A stretch of 64,000 nt of DNA from Streptomyces lycii (GTDB lineage: Bacteria > Actinomycetota > Actinomycetes > Streptomycetales > Streptomycetaceae). The number at the start of each line of letters is the position of its first letter. Within the stretch, counting starts at the first letter, position 1. The stretch is from the NCBI RefSeq assembly GCF_009735685.1, contig NZ_WHPN01000268.1:18346-82345 (forward strand), read 5' to 3'. The translations under genes and the position numbers were made by a program. The notes beneath the pieces are model-generated. The model did no database searches, had not been told where the DNA came from, and saw nothing but the letters and a program-made list of their open reading frames with translations. Below, in pieces: positions 49,473-58,386 of this stretch.

Positions 49473-50576
49473 GTGAACCCGATCCGTGGACGACACCGCC
49501 GCCCCCGGCCCCGCCGCATGGCGCGGACTTCGCTGACCGTGACCGCTTCGGGAGCGGGTTTAGCCCTGCCGCTGGCCGGCTCCGGAAATGCGAACGCGGC
49601 GCCCGCCGAGACATGGGAACGGGTCGCGGAGACCGAGCGGGCCGGTCTCGCCCGGCTCGGGGAGATTCCGGACGCCGCGGCGGCGCGCGCCGCCGCGGAG
49701 GCCGCCGAACGGCAGCGGACCGCGGCGCCCGCGACGGGCACCCCCGGGACCCGCACCACCGACTCGTACCGTGTGGTGAGCGGCGACAGCCTCTCCCGCA
49801 TCGCCCTCAGCCAGGACGTGGACGGCGGCTGGCAGCAGCTCTACGCGGCGAACCGCGAGGTCATCGGCGACGACCCGGACCTGATCCTCCCCGGCCAGCG
49901 GCTCACCACGGCGACGGGTGACAGGACCGCGGCGCCGCCCGAGCGGAAGCGGGGCGGGGACGGCCGGAGCGGTGAGGACGGCGGCAAGGCCGGAAAGAGC
50001 ACCGCGGAGAAGCCGGACAAGACAGAGAAGACAGAAAAGTCAGGGAAGTCAGGGAAAACGGACAAGGCGGAGAAGTCGGAGAGGGCGGGGAGCAAGGCCG
50101 GGGGCGGGAAAACGGCCGACCGGAAAGCCGGCGAGCGTGACGACGAGCGGGCCTCCAGGTCGTCCTCAGGCGGCTTCTCCGCACCTGTCCCCGGCGTCGC
50201 CCCCAGCACCGCCTACCGGGCGTCCGGCGGCAGCTGGTCCAGCGGATACCACACGGGTGTCGATTTCCCCGTGGCCACCGGCACCTCCGTGAAGGCCGTC
50301 AGCGCCGGGAAGGTCGTCTCGGCGGGCTGGGCGGGCGCGTACGGCTACGAGGTGGTGCTGCGGCATGCCGACGGCAGGTACAGCCAGTACGCCCATCTGT
50401 CCCAGCTGTCCGTGCGCTCCGGGCAGCAGGTGGGGGCGGGCGCCCAGGTCGGCCGCTCCGGTTCGACCGGCAACAGCACCGGGCCGCACCTGCACTTCGA
50501 GATCCGCACCGGTCCCGGCTACGGCTCCGACATCGACCCGCTCGGCTATCTGCGGTCGAACGGCGTCGGCGTCTGA
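49473..50576 (+). CDS. M23/LysM secreted protein with vestigial Rpf domain
   Basis: 367 residues, GTG start after GGAGAGGA. Signal peptide to about residue 43. Where rpfA has [17 protein letters not shown] this protein reads PAETWERVAETERAG and then runs into an alanine-rich stretch: the Cys and about 60 residues of the Rpf fold are gone. LysM (YRVVSGDSLSRIALSQDV...DPDLILPGQ) and M23 domain (HTGVDF, HLHFEIR) are intact. A Lys/Ser/Glu repeat linker separates them. It is a tandem duplicate of rpfA that kept only peptidase and binding functions. Confidence 0.9.
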   Translation: MNPIRGRHRRPRPRRMARTSLTVTASGAGLALPLAGSGNANAAPAETWERVAETERAGLARLGEIPDAAAARAAAEAAERQRTAAPATGTPGTRTTDSYRVVSGDSLSRIALSQDVDGGWQQLYAANREVIGDDPDLILPGQRLTTATGDRTAAPPERKRGGDGRSGEDGGKAGKSTAEKPDKTEKTEKSGKSGKTDKAEKSERAGSKAGGGKTADRKAGERDDERASRSSSGGFSAPVPGVAPSTAYRASGGSWSSGYHTGVDFPVATGTSVKAVSAGKVVSAGWAGAYGYEVVLRHADGRYSQYAHLSQLSVRSGQQVGAGAQVGRSGSTGNSTGPHLHFEIRTGPGYGSDIDPLGYLRSNGVGV

Positions 50577-50672
50577 GCGGCGGGCCCCGGGCACCGGCGG
50601 GCGCTCCCGGACGCCGCGGGCCGACCCGCGTGCGCCCGGCCACGGACACGCGCGGAGCCTCCCGGACCGACC

Positions 50673-50855
50673 GCGCTGTCCCGGGTCCCCGCGCTGTCCC
50701 GGGTCCCCGCGGTGTCCCGGGCGGCGGCCGTGTCCGAATGGCAGCCCCGCTCCGGACGACAGCCCTGTCCCGGACGGCAGCCGTGTCCGAATGGCAGCGG
50801 TGTCCCGGACGACAGCGGTGTCCCCGAACGACAGCCGTGTCCCGGACGAAATCGG
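50673..50855. repeat. Degenerate 18-bp tandem repeats
   Basis: GCGCTGTCCCGGGTCCCC twice in perfect tandem (50673-50708), a third partial copy, then several GTGTCC(C)GAATGGCAGC / GTGTCCCGGACGACAGC variants. They fill the gap between two converging genes. Confidence 0.7.
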
Positions 50856-50945
50856 TGCACGACGACGGTGCTCAGGCCGACGGCGCTCAGGACGACGACG
50901 GTGCTGCCCAGGATCCCCGCGGCCCCGCGGCGTGCCCGAGGCTCC

Positions 50946-53066
50946 TCACACCACCGCCGGGCGCCGCCACTCCGCCAGCCCCGGCAGCAGCGACTCCGGC
51001 AGCACGGGCAGCTCGCGCACCCGGACCCCCGTCGCGTGGTGGACGGCACTGGTGACGGCTGCCGCCGTGCCGACGATGCCGATCTCCCCGATGCCCTTCG
51101 AGCCCATCGGGTTGAGTTCCTGGTCCTCCTCGTCCAGCCAGTACGCCTGGACGTCGGGCACGTCGGCGTTCACGGCGACGTGGTACATCGCGAGATCGCG
51201 CTCGGCGAAGTCTCCGAACTCCGCGTCCATCGTGCTGTGCTCCGTCAGGGCCATCGACACGCCCATCGTCATACCCCCGATGAACTGGGAGCGGGCCGTA
51301 CGGGCGTTGAGGACGCGCCCCGCCGCGAACACCCCCAGCAACCGCCGCAGCCGGGTCTCGCCGGTGTCCATGTCCACCTGGACCTCGGCGAACTGGGCGC
51401 CGAAGGCACGCCGGGCATACGCGTCGGACCGGGCCGCCACGTCGTCGGAGGTGTCGGCGTGCGCCGACAGCCCTTCCTCCGGCAGCGGTCCGCTGTGCTC
51501 GGCGAGCGTGCGCAGCAGCGCCCGGCACGCCTTGTGCACGGCCCAGCCCCAGGACGCCGTCCCCATCGAGCCGCCCGCCACCGGGCCCTTGGGCAGGTCG
51601 CTGTTGCCGATACCGATCCGGATCCGGTCGAGCGGGGCGGCCAGCGCCTCGGCGGCGATCTGCGCGAGCACGGTGCGCGCCCCGGTGCCGATGTCCGTGG
51701 CGTCGACCTCGATCCGGTAGCCGCCGGCGGCCTCCGCGCGCGCCGTGGCGCGCGCCGGCGCCACGTACACCGGATAGCCGGAGGCCGCGACCCCGGTGCC
51801 GATGAGCAGCCGCCCCTCGGCGCGCGTGCCCGGCCGCGGGTCCCGGCCCTCCCAGCCGAAGCGGCGGGCCCCCTCGCGCAGGCAGTCCGCGAGCCGTCTG
51901 CTGCTGAACGGGTGCCCCGAGTCGGGCTCCTTGGCCGTGTCGTTGCGCAGCCGGATCTCGACGGGGTCGATGCCGGTGGTGACGGCCAGCTCGTCCATGG
52001 CCGACTCCAGGGCGAACATGCCCGGGCACTCGCCCGGCGCGCGCATCCAGGAGGGCGTCGGCACGTCGAGCCGGGTGACCCGGTGGGTGGTCCGGCTGTG
52101 CGGGCTGGCGTACATGGTGCGCGACGGGGTCGCCGCCTGCTCGGTGAACTCCCGGACGGTGGAGCTGTACGTGACCACCTCGTGGGCGAGCGCCGAGATC
52201 TGCCCGGCTCCGTCGGCGCCGATCCGGACGCGCTGCTCGGTGGCGGCCCGGTGGCCCACGATCTGGGCCATCTGGTGCCGCGGCACCGCGAGTTTGACGG
52301 GGCGGCCGGTCTCGCGGGCCGCCAGGCAGGCCAGGACGACCTGTGGCCGGGGAGTGCCCTTGGACCCGAAGCCGCCGCCGACGTGCTCGGAGACGACCGT
52401 GATCCGCTCCGGTTCCAGTCCGAACAGGGCGGCCAGCTCGGACTGTACGGCGTGCGCGCCCTGGGCCGAGTCGTACACGCGCAGCCGGGGCCCTTCCCAG
52501 ACGGCGGTCGACGCGTGCGGTTCCATCGGGTGGTTGTGCAGCGGCGGGATGCGGTAGCGGGTGTCGAGCCGGAACTCCGACGCCGCGAAGGCCATGTCGA
52601 AGTCGCCGCGTTCCCGGTCGGTGGGATAGCCGCCGTTGACGGTCTCCGGCGCGTACAGGCCGGGATGGCCGCCGGTGAGGGTGACGTCGTGCGGCTCCGC
52701 GGCGTACTCCAGGCGGACGGCGGCGGCCGCCGCGCGGGCGGCCTGCGGGGTCTCGGCGACGGCCAGCGCCACGTACTGCCCGCGGTACGCGACCCGTGGC
52801 GACTGGAGGACGAACAGTTCGGGGTCCTCCGGCTCGCCGAGCCGGGGCGCGTTCTCATGGCTGAGCACGGCCACCGTGCCGGGCTCGGCGAGCGCGCGTT
52901 CCGTGTCAATCGCGGTGATCCGGCCCCGGGCGATGCCGGCGGGCACCGGCCAGGCGTGCAGGCAGCCGTCGAGGGGGTGTTCGACGGCGTAGCGCGCGGC
53001 GCCGGTCACCTTGGCCCGGCCCTCCAGGCGCACCACCCCCTCGCCGGTGCGGTCGGCGGTGTTCAT
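50946..53066 (-). CDS. Molybdopterin-binding subunit, xanthine dehydrogenase family
   Basis: 706 residues. RAKVTGAARYAVEH start, GQYVALAVAET, the SEHVGGGFGSKG cofactor loop, RAPGECPGMFALESAMDEL, and near the end NPMGSKGIGEIGIVGTAAAV containing the catalytic Glu. It is the large (L) subunit of a CutL-type molybdenum hydroxylase; substrate is not clear, possibly an aldehyde or purine-like compound. Coupled by ATGA to the FAD subunit gene. Confidence 0.9.
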   Translation of the reverse strand: MNTADRTGEGVVRLEGRAKVTGAARYAVEHPLDGCLHAWPVPAGIARGRITAIDTERALAEPGTVAVLSHENAPRLGEPEDPELFVLQSPRVAYRGQYVALAVAETPQAARAAAAAVRLEYAAEPHDVTLTGGHPGLYAPETVNGGYPTDRERGDFDMAFAASEFRLDTRYRIPPLHNHPMEPHASTAVWEGPRLRVYDSAQGAHAVQSELAALFGLEPERITVVSEHVGGGFGSKGTPRPQVVLACLAARETGRPVKLAVPRHQMAQIVGHRAATEQRVRIGADGAGQISALAHEVVTYSSTVREFTEQAATPSRTMYASPHSRTTHRVTRLDVPTPSWMRAPGECPGMFALESAMDELAVTTGIDPVEIRLRNDTAKEPDSGHPFSSRRLADCLREGARRFGWEGRDPRPGTRAEGRLLIGTGVAASGYPVYVAPARATARAEAAGGYRIEVDATDIGTGARTVLAQIAAEALAAPLDRIRIGIGNSDLPKGPVAGGSMGTASWGWAVHKACRALLRTLAEHSGPLPEEGLSAHADTSDDVAARSDAYARRAFGAQFAEVQVDMDTGETRLRRLLGVFAAGRVLNARTARSQFIGGMTMGVSMALTEHSTMDAEFGDFAERDLAMYHVAVNADVPDVQAYWLDEEDQELNPMGSKGIGEIGIVGTAAAVTSAVHHATGVRVRELPVLPESLLPGLAEWRRPAVV

Positions 53067-54082
53067 CGGGCCTCCGGGAGTCGGGCGGTGCCGTCGGACT
53101 GCCGGGCCGCCAGGTCGGACAGCGCGCTCACGGCGACGTTGCGGACCAGCGGGACCTTGAAGGCGTTGTCGCGCAGCGGCTCGGCCGGCGCCAGCTCCGC
53201 GTCCACGGCGTGGGCGAACGCCTCGGCGGTCGCGGGCTCCCCGAGCAGCCGTTCCTCGGCGGTGCGGGCGCGCCACGGGCGGTGCGCGACCCCGCCGAGG
53301 GCCAGCCGCACCCGGCGCACGACGCCGCCCTCGGTCTCCAGGGCCGCGGCGACCGAGACGAGCGCGAAGGAGTACGACGCCCGGTCCCGGACCTTGCGGT
53401 AGAGCGAGTGCGCCGCCTCCGGGACGGCGCTCAGCTCGACATGGGTGATGAGGTCGCCGTGGCGCAGCACCGAGTCCCGTTCCGGTTCGTCACCGGGCAG
53501 CCGCAGCAGCTCGGTCACGGGAATCGTCCGGGTCGCGGCACCGGACAGCACGTGCACCCCGGCGTCCAGCGCGGCGAGCGCCACGGCCATGTCGGAGGGA
53601 TGGGTGGCCACGCAGTGCTCGGAGGCGCCGAGCACCGCGAGATTGCGGTGCACCCCCTCGCGCGCGGGACAGCCCGTGCCCGGCTGCCGCTTGTTGCACG
53701 GCTTGCCCGGGTCCTGGAAGTACGGGCAGCGGGTGCGCTGGAGCAGATTGCCGCCGACCGTCGCCGCGTTCCGCAGCTGCCCGGAGGCGCCCGCCAGCAG
53801 GGCCTGGGAGAGCACCGGATAGCGGGTGCGCACGGTGTGGTCGGCGGCCAGGTCGCTGTTGCTGAGCGCGGCGCCGATGAGCAGCCCGCCCGGCCCGGTG
53901 TGCTCGACGGAGGTGTGCGGCAGCCGGCTGACGTCCACCAGGACGTCGGGGCTCTCCACGCCGAGCTTCATCAGGTCGACCAGGTTCGTGCCGCCGCCGA
54001 GATAGCGGGCCCCGGGCGAGGCGGCCATCGCGGCGACGGCCGCCTCGTCGCCGCTCGCGCGTTCGTAGCGGAAGGTCCTCAC
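53063..54082 (-). CDS. FAD-binding (CutM-type) subunit
   Basis: 339 residues. GTG start overlapping the 2Fe-2S gene. SPGARYLGGGTNLVDLMKLG and ASGQLRNAATVGGNLLQRTR are the FAD-binding motifs; a CPYFQDPGKPCNKRQPGTGC insert with four cysteines is typical of 4-hydroxybenzoyl-CoA-reductase-like M subunits. It passes electrons from the 2Fe-2S subunit. Confidence 0.9.
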   Translation of the reverse strand: MRTFRYERASGDEAAVAAMAASPGARYLGGGTNLVDLMKLGVESPDVLVDVSRLPHTSVEHTGPGGLLIGAALSNSDLAADHTVRTRYPVLSQALLAGASGQLRNAATVGGNLLQRTRCPYFQDPGKPCNKRQPGTGCPAREGVHRNLAVLGASEHCVATHPSDMAVALAALDAGVHVLSGAATRTIPVTELLRLPGDEPERDSVLRHGDLITHVELSAVPEAAHSLYRKVRDRASYSFALVSVAAALETEGGVVRRVRLALGGVAHRPWRARTAEERLLGEPATAEAFAHAVDAELAPAEPLRDNAFKVPLVRNVAVSALSDLAARQSDGTARLPEAR

Positions 54083-54651
54083 CAGGCACCGCCTTCCGAG
54101 CCGCCGTGACCGGCGCCGGCCTGCGCGCCCGCGGCGTCGTCGACGGCCCGGACGATGTTGACGTAACAGCCGCAGCGGCAGAGGTTGCCGCTCATCCGCT
54201 CGCGGATCTCCGTGTCCCCCGCCGGGACCGCCTGGCCGGAGGGGTGCTCCGGGGCGGTCACCGCGCTCGGCCGCCCGGCGGCCATCTCCTCCAGCACGCC
54301 GACGGCCGAGCAGAGCTGGCCCGGGGTGCAGTAGCCGCACTGGTACGCGTCGCGTTCCAGGAACGCCTCCTGGAGCGGATGCAGCTCCGGGCCGTCCGCC
54401 AGCCCCTCGACGGTCGTGATCCGGGCGCCGTCCCGGGCGACCGCGAACAGCAGGCAGCTGTTCATCCGGAGTCCGTCGACGAGTACGGTGCACGCCCCGC
54501 ACTGCCCGTGGTCGCAGCCCTTCTTGGCGCCCGTCAGGTCCAGCTGCTCGCGCAGGGCGTCCAGCACGGTGGTGCGGTTGTCGACCACCAGCTCCCGGGC
54601 CGTCCCGTTGACGTACAGGGTGACGGGTGACGCGTGCACCGGTGCTTCCAT
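54079..54651 (-). CDS. 2Fe-2S (CutS-type) subunit
   Basis: 190 residues. KKGCDHGQCGACTVLVDG binds the plant-type 2Fe-2S cluster, and CGYCTPGQ with CRCGCY binds the second. Usual length is near 160; the extra C-terminal tail is Gly/Ala-rich. First gene of the S-M-L operon, GAGGAATCC before the ATG. The last cluster reads CRCGCY instead of the usual CRCGTY. Confidence 0.92.
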   Translation of the reverse strand: MEAPVHASPVTLYVNGTARELVVDNRTTVLDALREQLDLTGAKKGCDHGQCGACTVLVDGLRMNSCLLFAVARDGARITTVEGLADGPELHPLQEAFLERDAYQCGYCTPGQLCSAVGVLEEMAAGRPSAVTAPEHPSGQAVPAGDTEIRERMSGNLCRCGCYVNIVRAVDDAAGAQAGAGHGGSEGGAW

Positions 54652-54724
54652 GGATTCCTCCCAGCCGGACGACACGTGTCTCGGTAACCCGTTCCGTCCC
54701 GGCCGAAACAGCGGACGCCCGGTG

Positions 54725-55750
54725 TCACCCGCGGGGCGGCCGCCGGGTACGGGTCCATTCGAGGAGCCCGTCGGCGCTCCAGGTGTTGACCACCCGCCCG
54801 GGCTCCACGCCGCACTCCTCGGCCCGCGCGCAGCCGTTGATCTGCCAGTCCAGCTGCCCCGGGGCGTGCGCGTCGGTGTCCACCGCGAAGAGGACACCGG
54901 CGTCCACCGCCCGGCGCAGCAGCCGGCGCGGCGGGTCCAGCCGCTCGGGGCGGCTGTTGACCTCCACGGCCGTGCCCGATTCGGCGCAGGCCGCGAACAC
55001 CGCGTCCGCGTCGAACTCCGACTCCGGGCGGCCGCGGCCCGACAGCAGCCGGCCGGTGCAGTGCCCCAGGACGTCCACCAGGGGGCTGCGTACCGCCCGG
55101 ACCATGCGCCGGGTCATCGCCGCGGCGTCCATCCGCAGCTTGGAGTGGACGGAGGCCACCACCAGGTCCAGTTCGTCCAGCAGGTCCGGGTCCTGGTCGA
55201 GGGAGCCGTCCTGCAGGATGTCGCACTCGATGCCGGTCAGCAGCCGGAACGGAGCCAGCCGCTCGTTCACCTCGGCCACCACCTCCAACTGCTCGCGCAG
55301 CCGCTCCGCCGTCAGCCCGCGCGCGACCGTCAGCCGCGGGGAGTGGTCGGTGAGCACCGTCCACTCGTGGCCCAGGGCCGCCGCCGTCCGCGCCATCTCC
55401 TCGATCGGGCTGCCGCCGTCGGACCAGTCCGAGTGCGTGTGGCAGTCCCCGCGCAGCGCCGCGAGCAGTGCCGTGCCGGCGCCGGCGGGCCGCTCACCGG
55501 CCTCCTCCTCGAGCCGGCGCAGATATCCGGGCACCTCGCCGTCCAGCGCCTCCCGCACCACCTTCGCGGTCTTCGGGCCGACGCCCTTCACCGACTCCAG
55601 CGAACCGTCCGCGGCGCGCCGGGCCGCCTCGCCCGCCGCCATCGCGCCGACGGCCGCCGACGCCGTACGGAACGCGCGCACCCGGTAGGTGGGGGCCTGC
55701 GCGCGTTCCAGCAGGAAGGCGATCCGGTCCAGCGCCTCGACAGGTTCCAT
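54725..55750 (-). CDS. PHP-domain phosphoesterase, PolX-like
   Basis: 341 residues. N-terminal helix-hairpin-helix VKGVGPKTAKVV; PHP metal motifs GDCHTHSDWSDG, LTDHS, GIECDI, ASVHS, LGHCTGR and DTDAHAPGQ, which give the trinuclear metal site. Similar to the C-terminal half of family X polymerases but without the nucleotidyltransferase domain, so it could be a nuclease/phosphatase acting on DNA ends. GGAGGCG before the ATG. Confidence 0.85.
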   Translation of the reverse strand: MEPVEALDRIAFLLERAQAPTYRVRAFRTASAAVGAMAAGEAARRAADGSLESVKGVGPKTAKVVREALDGEVPGYLRRLEEEAGERPAGAGTALLAALRGDCHTHSDWSDGGSPIEEMARTAAALGHEWTVLTDHSPRLTVARGLTAERLREQLEVVAEVNERLAPFRLLTGIECDILQDGSLDQDPDLLDELDLVVASVHSKLRMDAAAMTRRMVRAVRSPLVDVLGHCTGRLLSGRGRPESEFDADAVFAACAESGTAVEVNSRPERLDPPRRLLRRAVDAGVLFAVDTDAHAPGQLDWQINGCARAEECGVEPGRVVNTWSADGLLEWTRTRRPPRG

Positions 55751-55901
55751 GCCGCGCCTCCTCCCGGCCGTCTCCAGGGACCGTGTCCCGTCTGCCCTGC
55801 CCACCCTCGCGCACTCCGCGTCCCCGCGCGCGTCGGAGCGCCACGGGTGGGAACGCGTGCCTACGGTGAACCGACCTGAGCAGAACGGACAAGGAAAAAC
55901 C

Positions 55902-56438
55902 ATGCCGAACACCGCCCTCGTCGTCGTCGACATGGTCAACACCTACGACCACGAGGACGCCGAGCTGCTCGTCCCGTCCGTCCGCGCGGCCCTGCCCGCG
56001 ATGGCCGGGCTGATCGACCGGGCCCGCGCGGAGGGCGTGGACATCATCTACGTCAACGACAACTTCGGCCGCTGGCGCTCGCACCACGACGAGATCCTGC
56101 GGACGGCGCTCGACGGCCCGTACGGCGAACTGGTGGAGCCGATCCGGCCCGACGGCACATCGATGTTCGTCGTCAAGGCCCGGCACTCGATCTTCTACGA
56201 GACCCCGCTGGAGTACCTGCTGACCCAGCGGGACACCCCGCACATCGTGCTCTGCGGCCAGGTGACCGAGCAGTGCATCCTCTACTCCGCGCTGGACGCG
56301 CACATCCGGCGGCTGCGGGTGACGGTCGCCCGGGACGCCGTGGCCCACATCCATCCCGACCTGGCCGAGGCCGCGCTGCGCATGATGGAGCGCAACATGA
56401 ACGCCGAGATCCGCCCCGCCGGGCAGATCACGTTCTGA
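55902..56438 (+). CDS. Isochorismatase-like hydrolase
   Basis: 178 residues. The catalytic triad is visible: Asp in LVVVDMVNTY, Lys in VVKARHSIF and Cys in GQVTEQCILYSA. No aryl-carrier domain, so not the siderophore type; closer to nicotinamidase-like or cysteine hydrolases of unknown substrate. AAGGAAAA before the ATG; divergent from the PHP gene across a 151-base gap that likely holds both promoters. Confidence 0.85.
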   Translation: MPNTALVVVDMVNTYDHEDAELLVPSVRAALPAMAGLIDRARAEGVDIIYVNDNFGRWRSHHDEILRTALDGPYGELVEPIRPDGTSMFVVKARHSIFYETPLEYLLTQRDTPHIVLCGQVTEQCILYSALDAHIRRLRVTVARDAVAHIHPDLAEAALRMMERNMNAEIRPAGQITF

Positions 56439-56481
56439 GCGGTCCGCCCGGGGTACCCGGCCGGCCACTCAGGAGGCAGGA

Positions 56482-57396
56482 ATGACCATGCACCAGGACC
56501 CGAACGGGCAGGAACAGCAGGACGGGCAGAAGCAGCAGGAGCAGCAGGAGCAGCAGGACCGGCAGGAACAGCAGGACCGGTACCGACGGCAGGACGGGCC
56601 AGGCGGCACCGGCCGGGTCGCCGTCGTCACCGGATCCGACTCCGGCATCGGCCGGGCGACCGCCGTACACCTGGCCCGGCAGGGCATGGACATCGGCATC
56701 ACCTGGCACGAGGACGAGCAGGGCGCCCGCGACACGGAGGCCGAGGTCCGGGATCTCGGCCGCCGGGCCGCGGTGGCCCGGCTGGACCTCACCCGGCTGC
56801 CGGAGGCCGCGGACGTCGTCGACCGGCTCGCCGGCGAACTCGGGCGGCTGGACGTGCTGGTGAACAACGCGGGCACGGGCACCGGCACGCCGTTCCTCGA
56901 CATCGACTACGAGACGGTGCGCGGTGTGCTCGACGTCGACCTGGTCGGGCCGTTCCTGTGCGGCCAGCGCGCGGCCCGGCGGATGATCCGGCAGGGCGGC
57001 GGCGGGAGGATCGTCAACGTCACCAGCGTCCACGAGCACCAGCCGCGCGTCGGCGCCGCCCCCTACTGCGCCGCGAAGGGCGGCCTCGGGCTGCTGACCC
57101 AGGTCATGGCGCTGGAACTGGCCGAACACGGCATCACCGTCAACGCCGTCGCGCCCGGTGAGATCGCCACCCCCATGACCGGCCAGGAGGGCACCGACGT
57201 GCACACCGAACGGCGGCCGGGGGTGCCGCTGGGCCGGCCCGGTGACGCGCGGGAGGTCGCCGCGGTCATCGCCTTCCTCGCCGGTCCCGACGCGGGCTAC
57301 GTCACCGGGGCCTCGTGGGCCGTCGACGGCGGCATGCTGCGCATGGGCCCGCAGGCGGGCTCGCACCTGGAAAGCGACGCCTGGCGCAGGCCCTGA
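56482..57396 (+). CDS. Short-chain dehydrogenase/reductase
   Basis: 304 residues. A Gln/Glu/Asp-rich tail (about 1-45, mostly Q, E, R, D repeats) precedes the Rossmann fold: VVTGSDSGIGRA, NNAGTG, catalytic Ser (NVTSVHEHQ) and PYCAAK (Tyr-x-x-x-Lys), with NAVAPGEIATPM. The repeat tail is unusual and made of near-perfect CAGGA units. Likely NADP-dependent; substrate unknown. AGGAGG before the ATG. Confidence 0.9.
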   Translation: MTMHQDPNGQEQQDGQKQQEQQEQQDRQEQQDRYRRQDGPGGTGRVAVVTGSDSGIGRATAVHLARQGMDIGITWHEDEQGARDTEAEVRDLGRRAAVARLDLTRLPEAADVVDRLAGELGRLDVLVNNAGTGTGTPFLDIDYETVRGVLDVDLVGPFLCGQRAARRMIRQGGGGRIVNVTSVHEHQPRVGAAPYCAAKGGLGLLTQVMALELAEHGITVNAVAPGEIATPMTGQEGTDVHTERRPGVPLGRPGDAREVAAVIAFLAGPDAGYVTGASWAVDGGMLRMGPQAGSHLESDAWRRP

Positions 57397-57441
57397 CACC
57401 CGGCCGGCCGGTCCTGAGGCGGCGGGGCGGCCCGGGGCCGG

Positions 57442-58218
57442 TCACTCGGCCGTGGTGATCACCGTGAACAGCCCGCCCTGGGTGTCCCGCAGGGTCGCCT
57501 CCCGCCCGTGCCGGGAGTTGCCCGGCGGCGTCACGATCCCGCCCCCGGCCGCGGCCGCCCGAGCGGCGGTGTCGTCGGCGTCCTCGACGCAGAAGTAGAT
57601 GTGCCAGCGCGGCCGGACCTTCGGGTCGGGTGCCGCCTCCAGCGCGCCGCCGAGCAGCCCGGCCACCGGCCGGTTGTCGATGTGCACGAGGACCTGGTCG
57701 TGTTCGAAGTACACGTCGCAGTGCGGCTCGGTGTCCCAGCCGAGCGCCTCGCTGTAGAAGATCGCCGCCTCGAACATGTCGCGGGTGCGGAGCTCCAGCC
57801 AGGCCGTGGTGCCGGCGCCCGCGCCGACGCGCCACTTGGGGTCGATGGCCCCCTCCCAGATGCCGAACGCCGCCCCTGCCGGGTCCGCCGCCCACGCGAC
57901 ACGCCCCGGGCCGAACTCGATCGGGCCGACCGCGACGGTCGCGCTGCGCTCCCTGATGCGGGCCGCGGCCTTGTCTGCGCTGTCGACGGCGAAGTACGCC
58001 GACCAGGCCACGGGGAAGCCCATGGCCTGCGCGAGCGCGCCGATCCCGGCGACGGGCACCCCGTTCGCGTACGCCACCACGTACTCGTCGCGGCCGAACC
58101 CCGGCCGGTACTCCCAGCCGAGCACGGCGGCGTAGAAGCGCTGGGCCGCTTCGAGGTCATGGGTGATCAGGCTGACCCAGCACGGCGCGCCGCGCGGGGG
58201 CTGTGCAGAGGTCGACAT
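57442..58218 (-). CDS. Two-domain VOC (glyoxalase-fold) protein
   Basis: 258 residues, two vicinal-oxygen-chelate repeats: WVSLITHDLEAAQRFYAAVL (first) and WLELRTRDMFEAAIFYSEAL (second). Each has the betaalphabetabetabeta layout; metal residues are not obvious, so it may be a catalytically dead binding protein as in many Streptomyces VOC pairs. Start MSTSAQ after GAGGCGAG. The 58219-58386 gap shows no other gene. Confidence 0.82.
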   Translation of the reverse strand: MSTSAQPPRGAPCWVSLITHDLEAAQRFYAAVLGWEYRPGFGRDEYVVAYANGVPVAGIGALAQAMGFPVAWSAYFAVDSADKAAARIRERSATVAVGPIEFGPGRVAWAADPAGAAFGIWEGAIDPKWRVGAGAGTTAWLELRTRDMFEAAIFYSEALGWDTEPHCDVYFEHDQVLVHIDNRPVAGLLGGALEAAPDPKVRPRWHIYFCVEDADDTAARAAAAGGGIVTPPGNSRHGREATLRDTQGGLFTVITTAE

Positions 58219-58386
58219 CCGGCTCGCCTCGCTCTCGGGGAATGGGGGCCGCTGCAAGGGGCCTGCCCGTTCGCCACTGTGCCACTCACGGCCGGAGGAG
58301 GGCGGCGCGACTCACCCGTGCGGTCGTGCGCCGATCGGGTGGGGCGCACTCCCGCGGGGCGGCGGGGGCGGGCCGGCCACCGGCGG

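Noticed and set aside
50673..50855. Possible CRISPR array
   Set aside because: Repeats are contiguous 18-mers without spacers and vary in sequence; no cas genes nearby.
50712..53402. 896-codon plus-strand frame over the molybdenum subunit
   Set aside because: Antisense shadow in GC-rich sequence; the minus-strand gene has all cofactor motifs.
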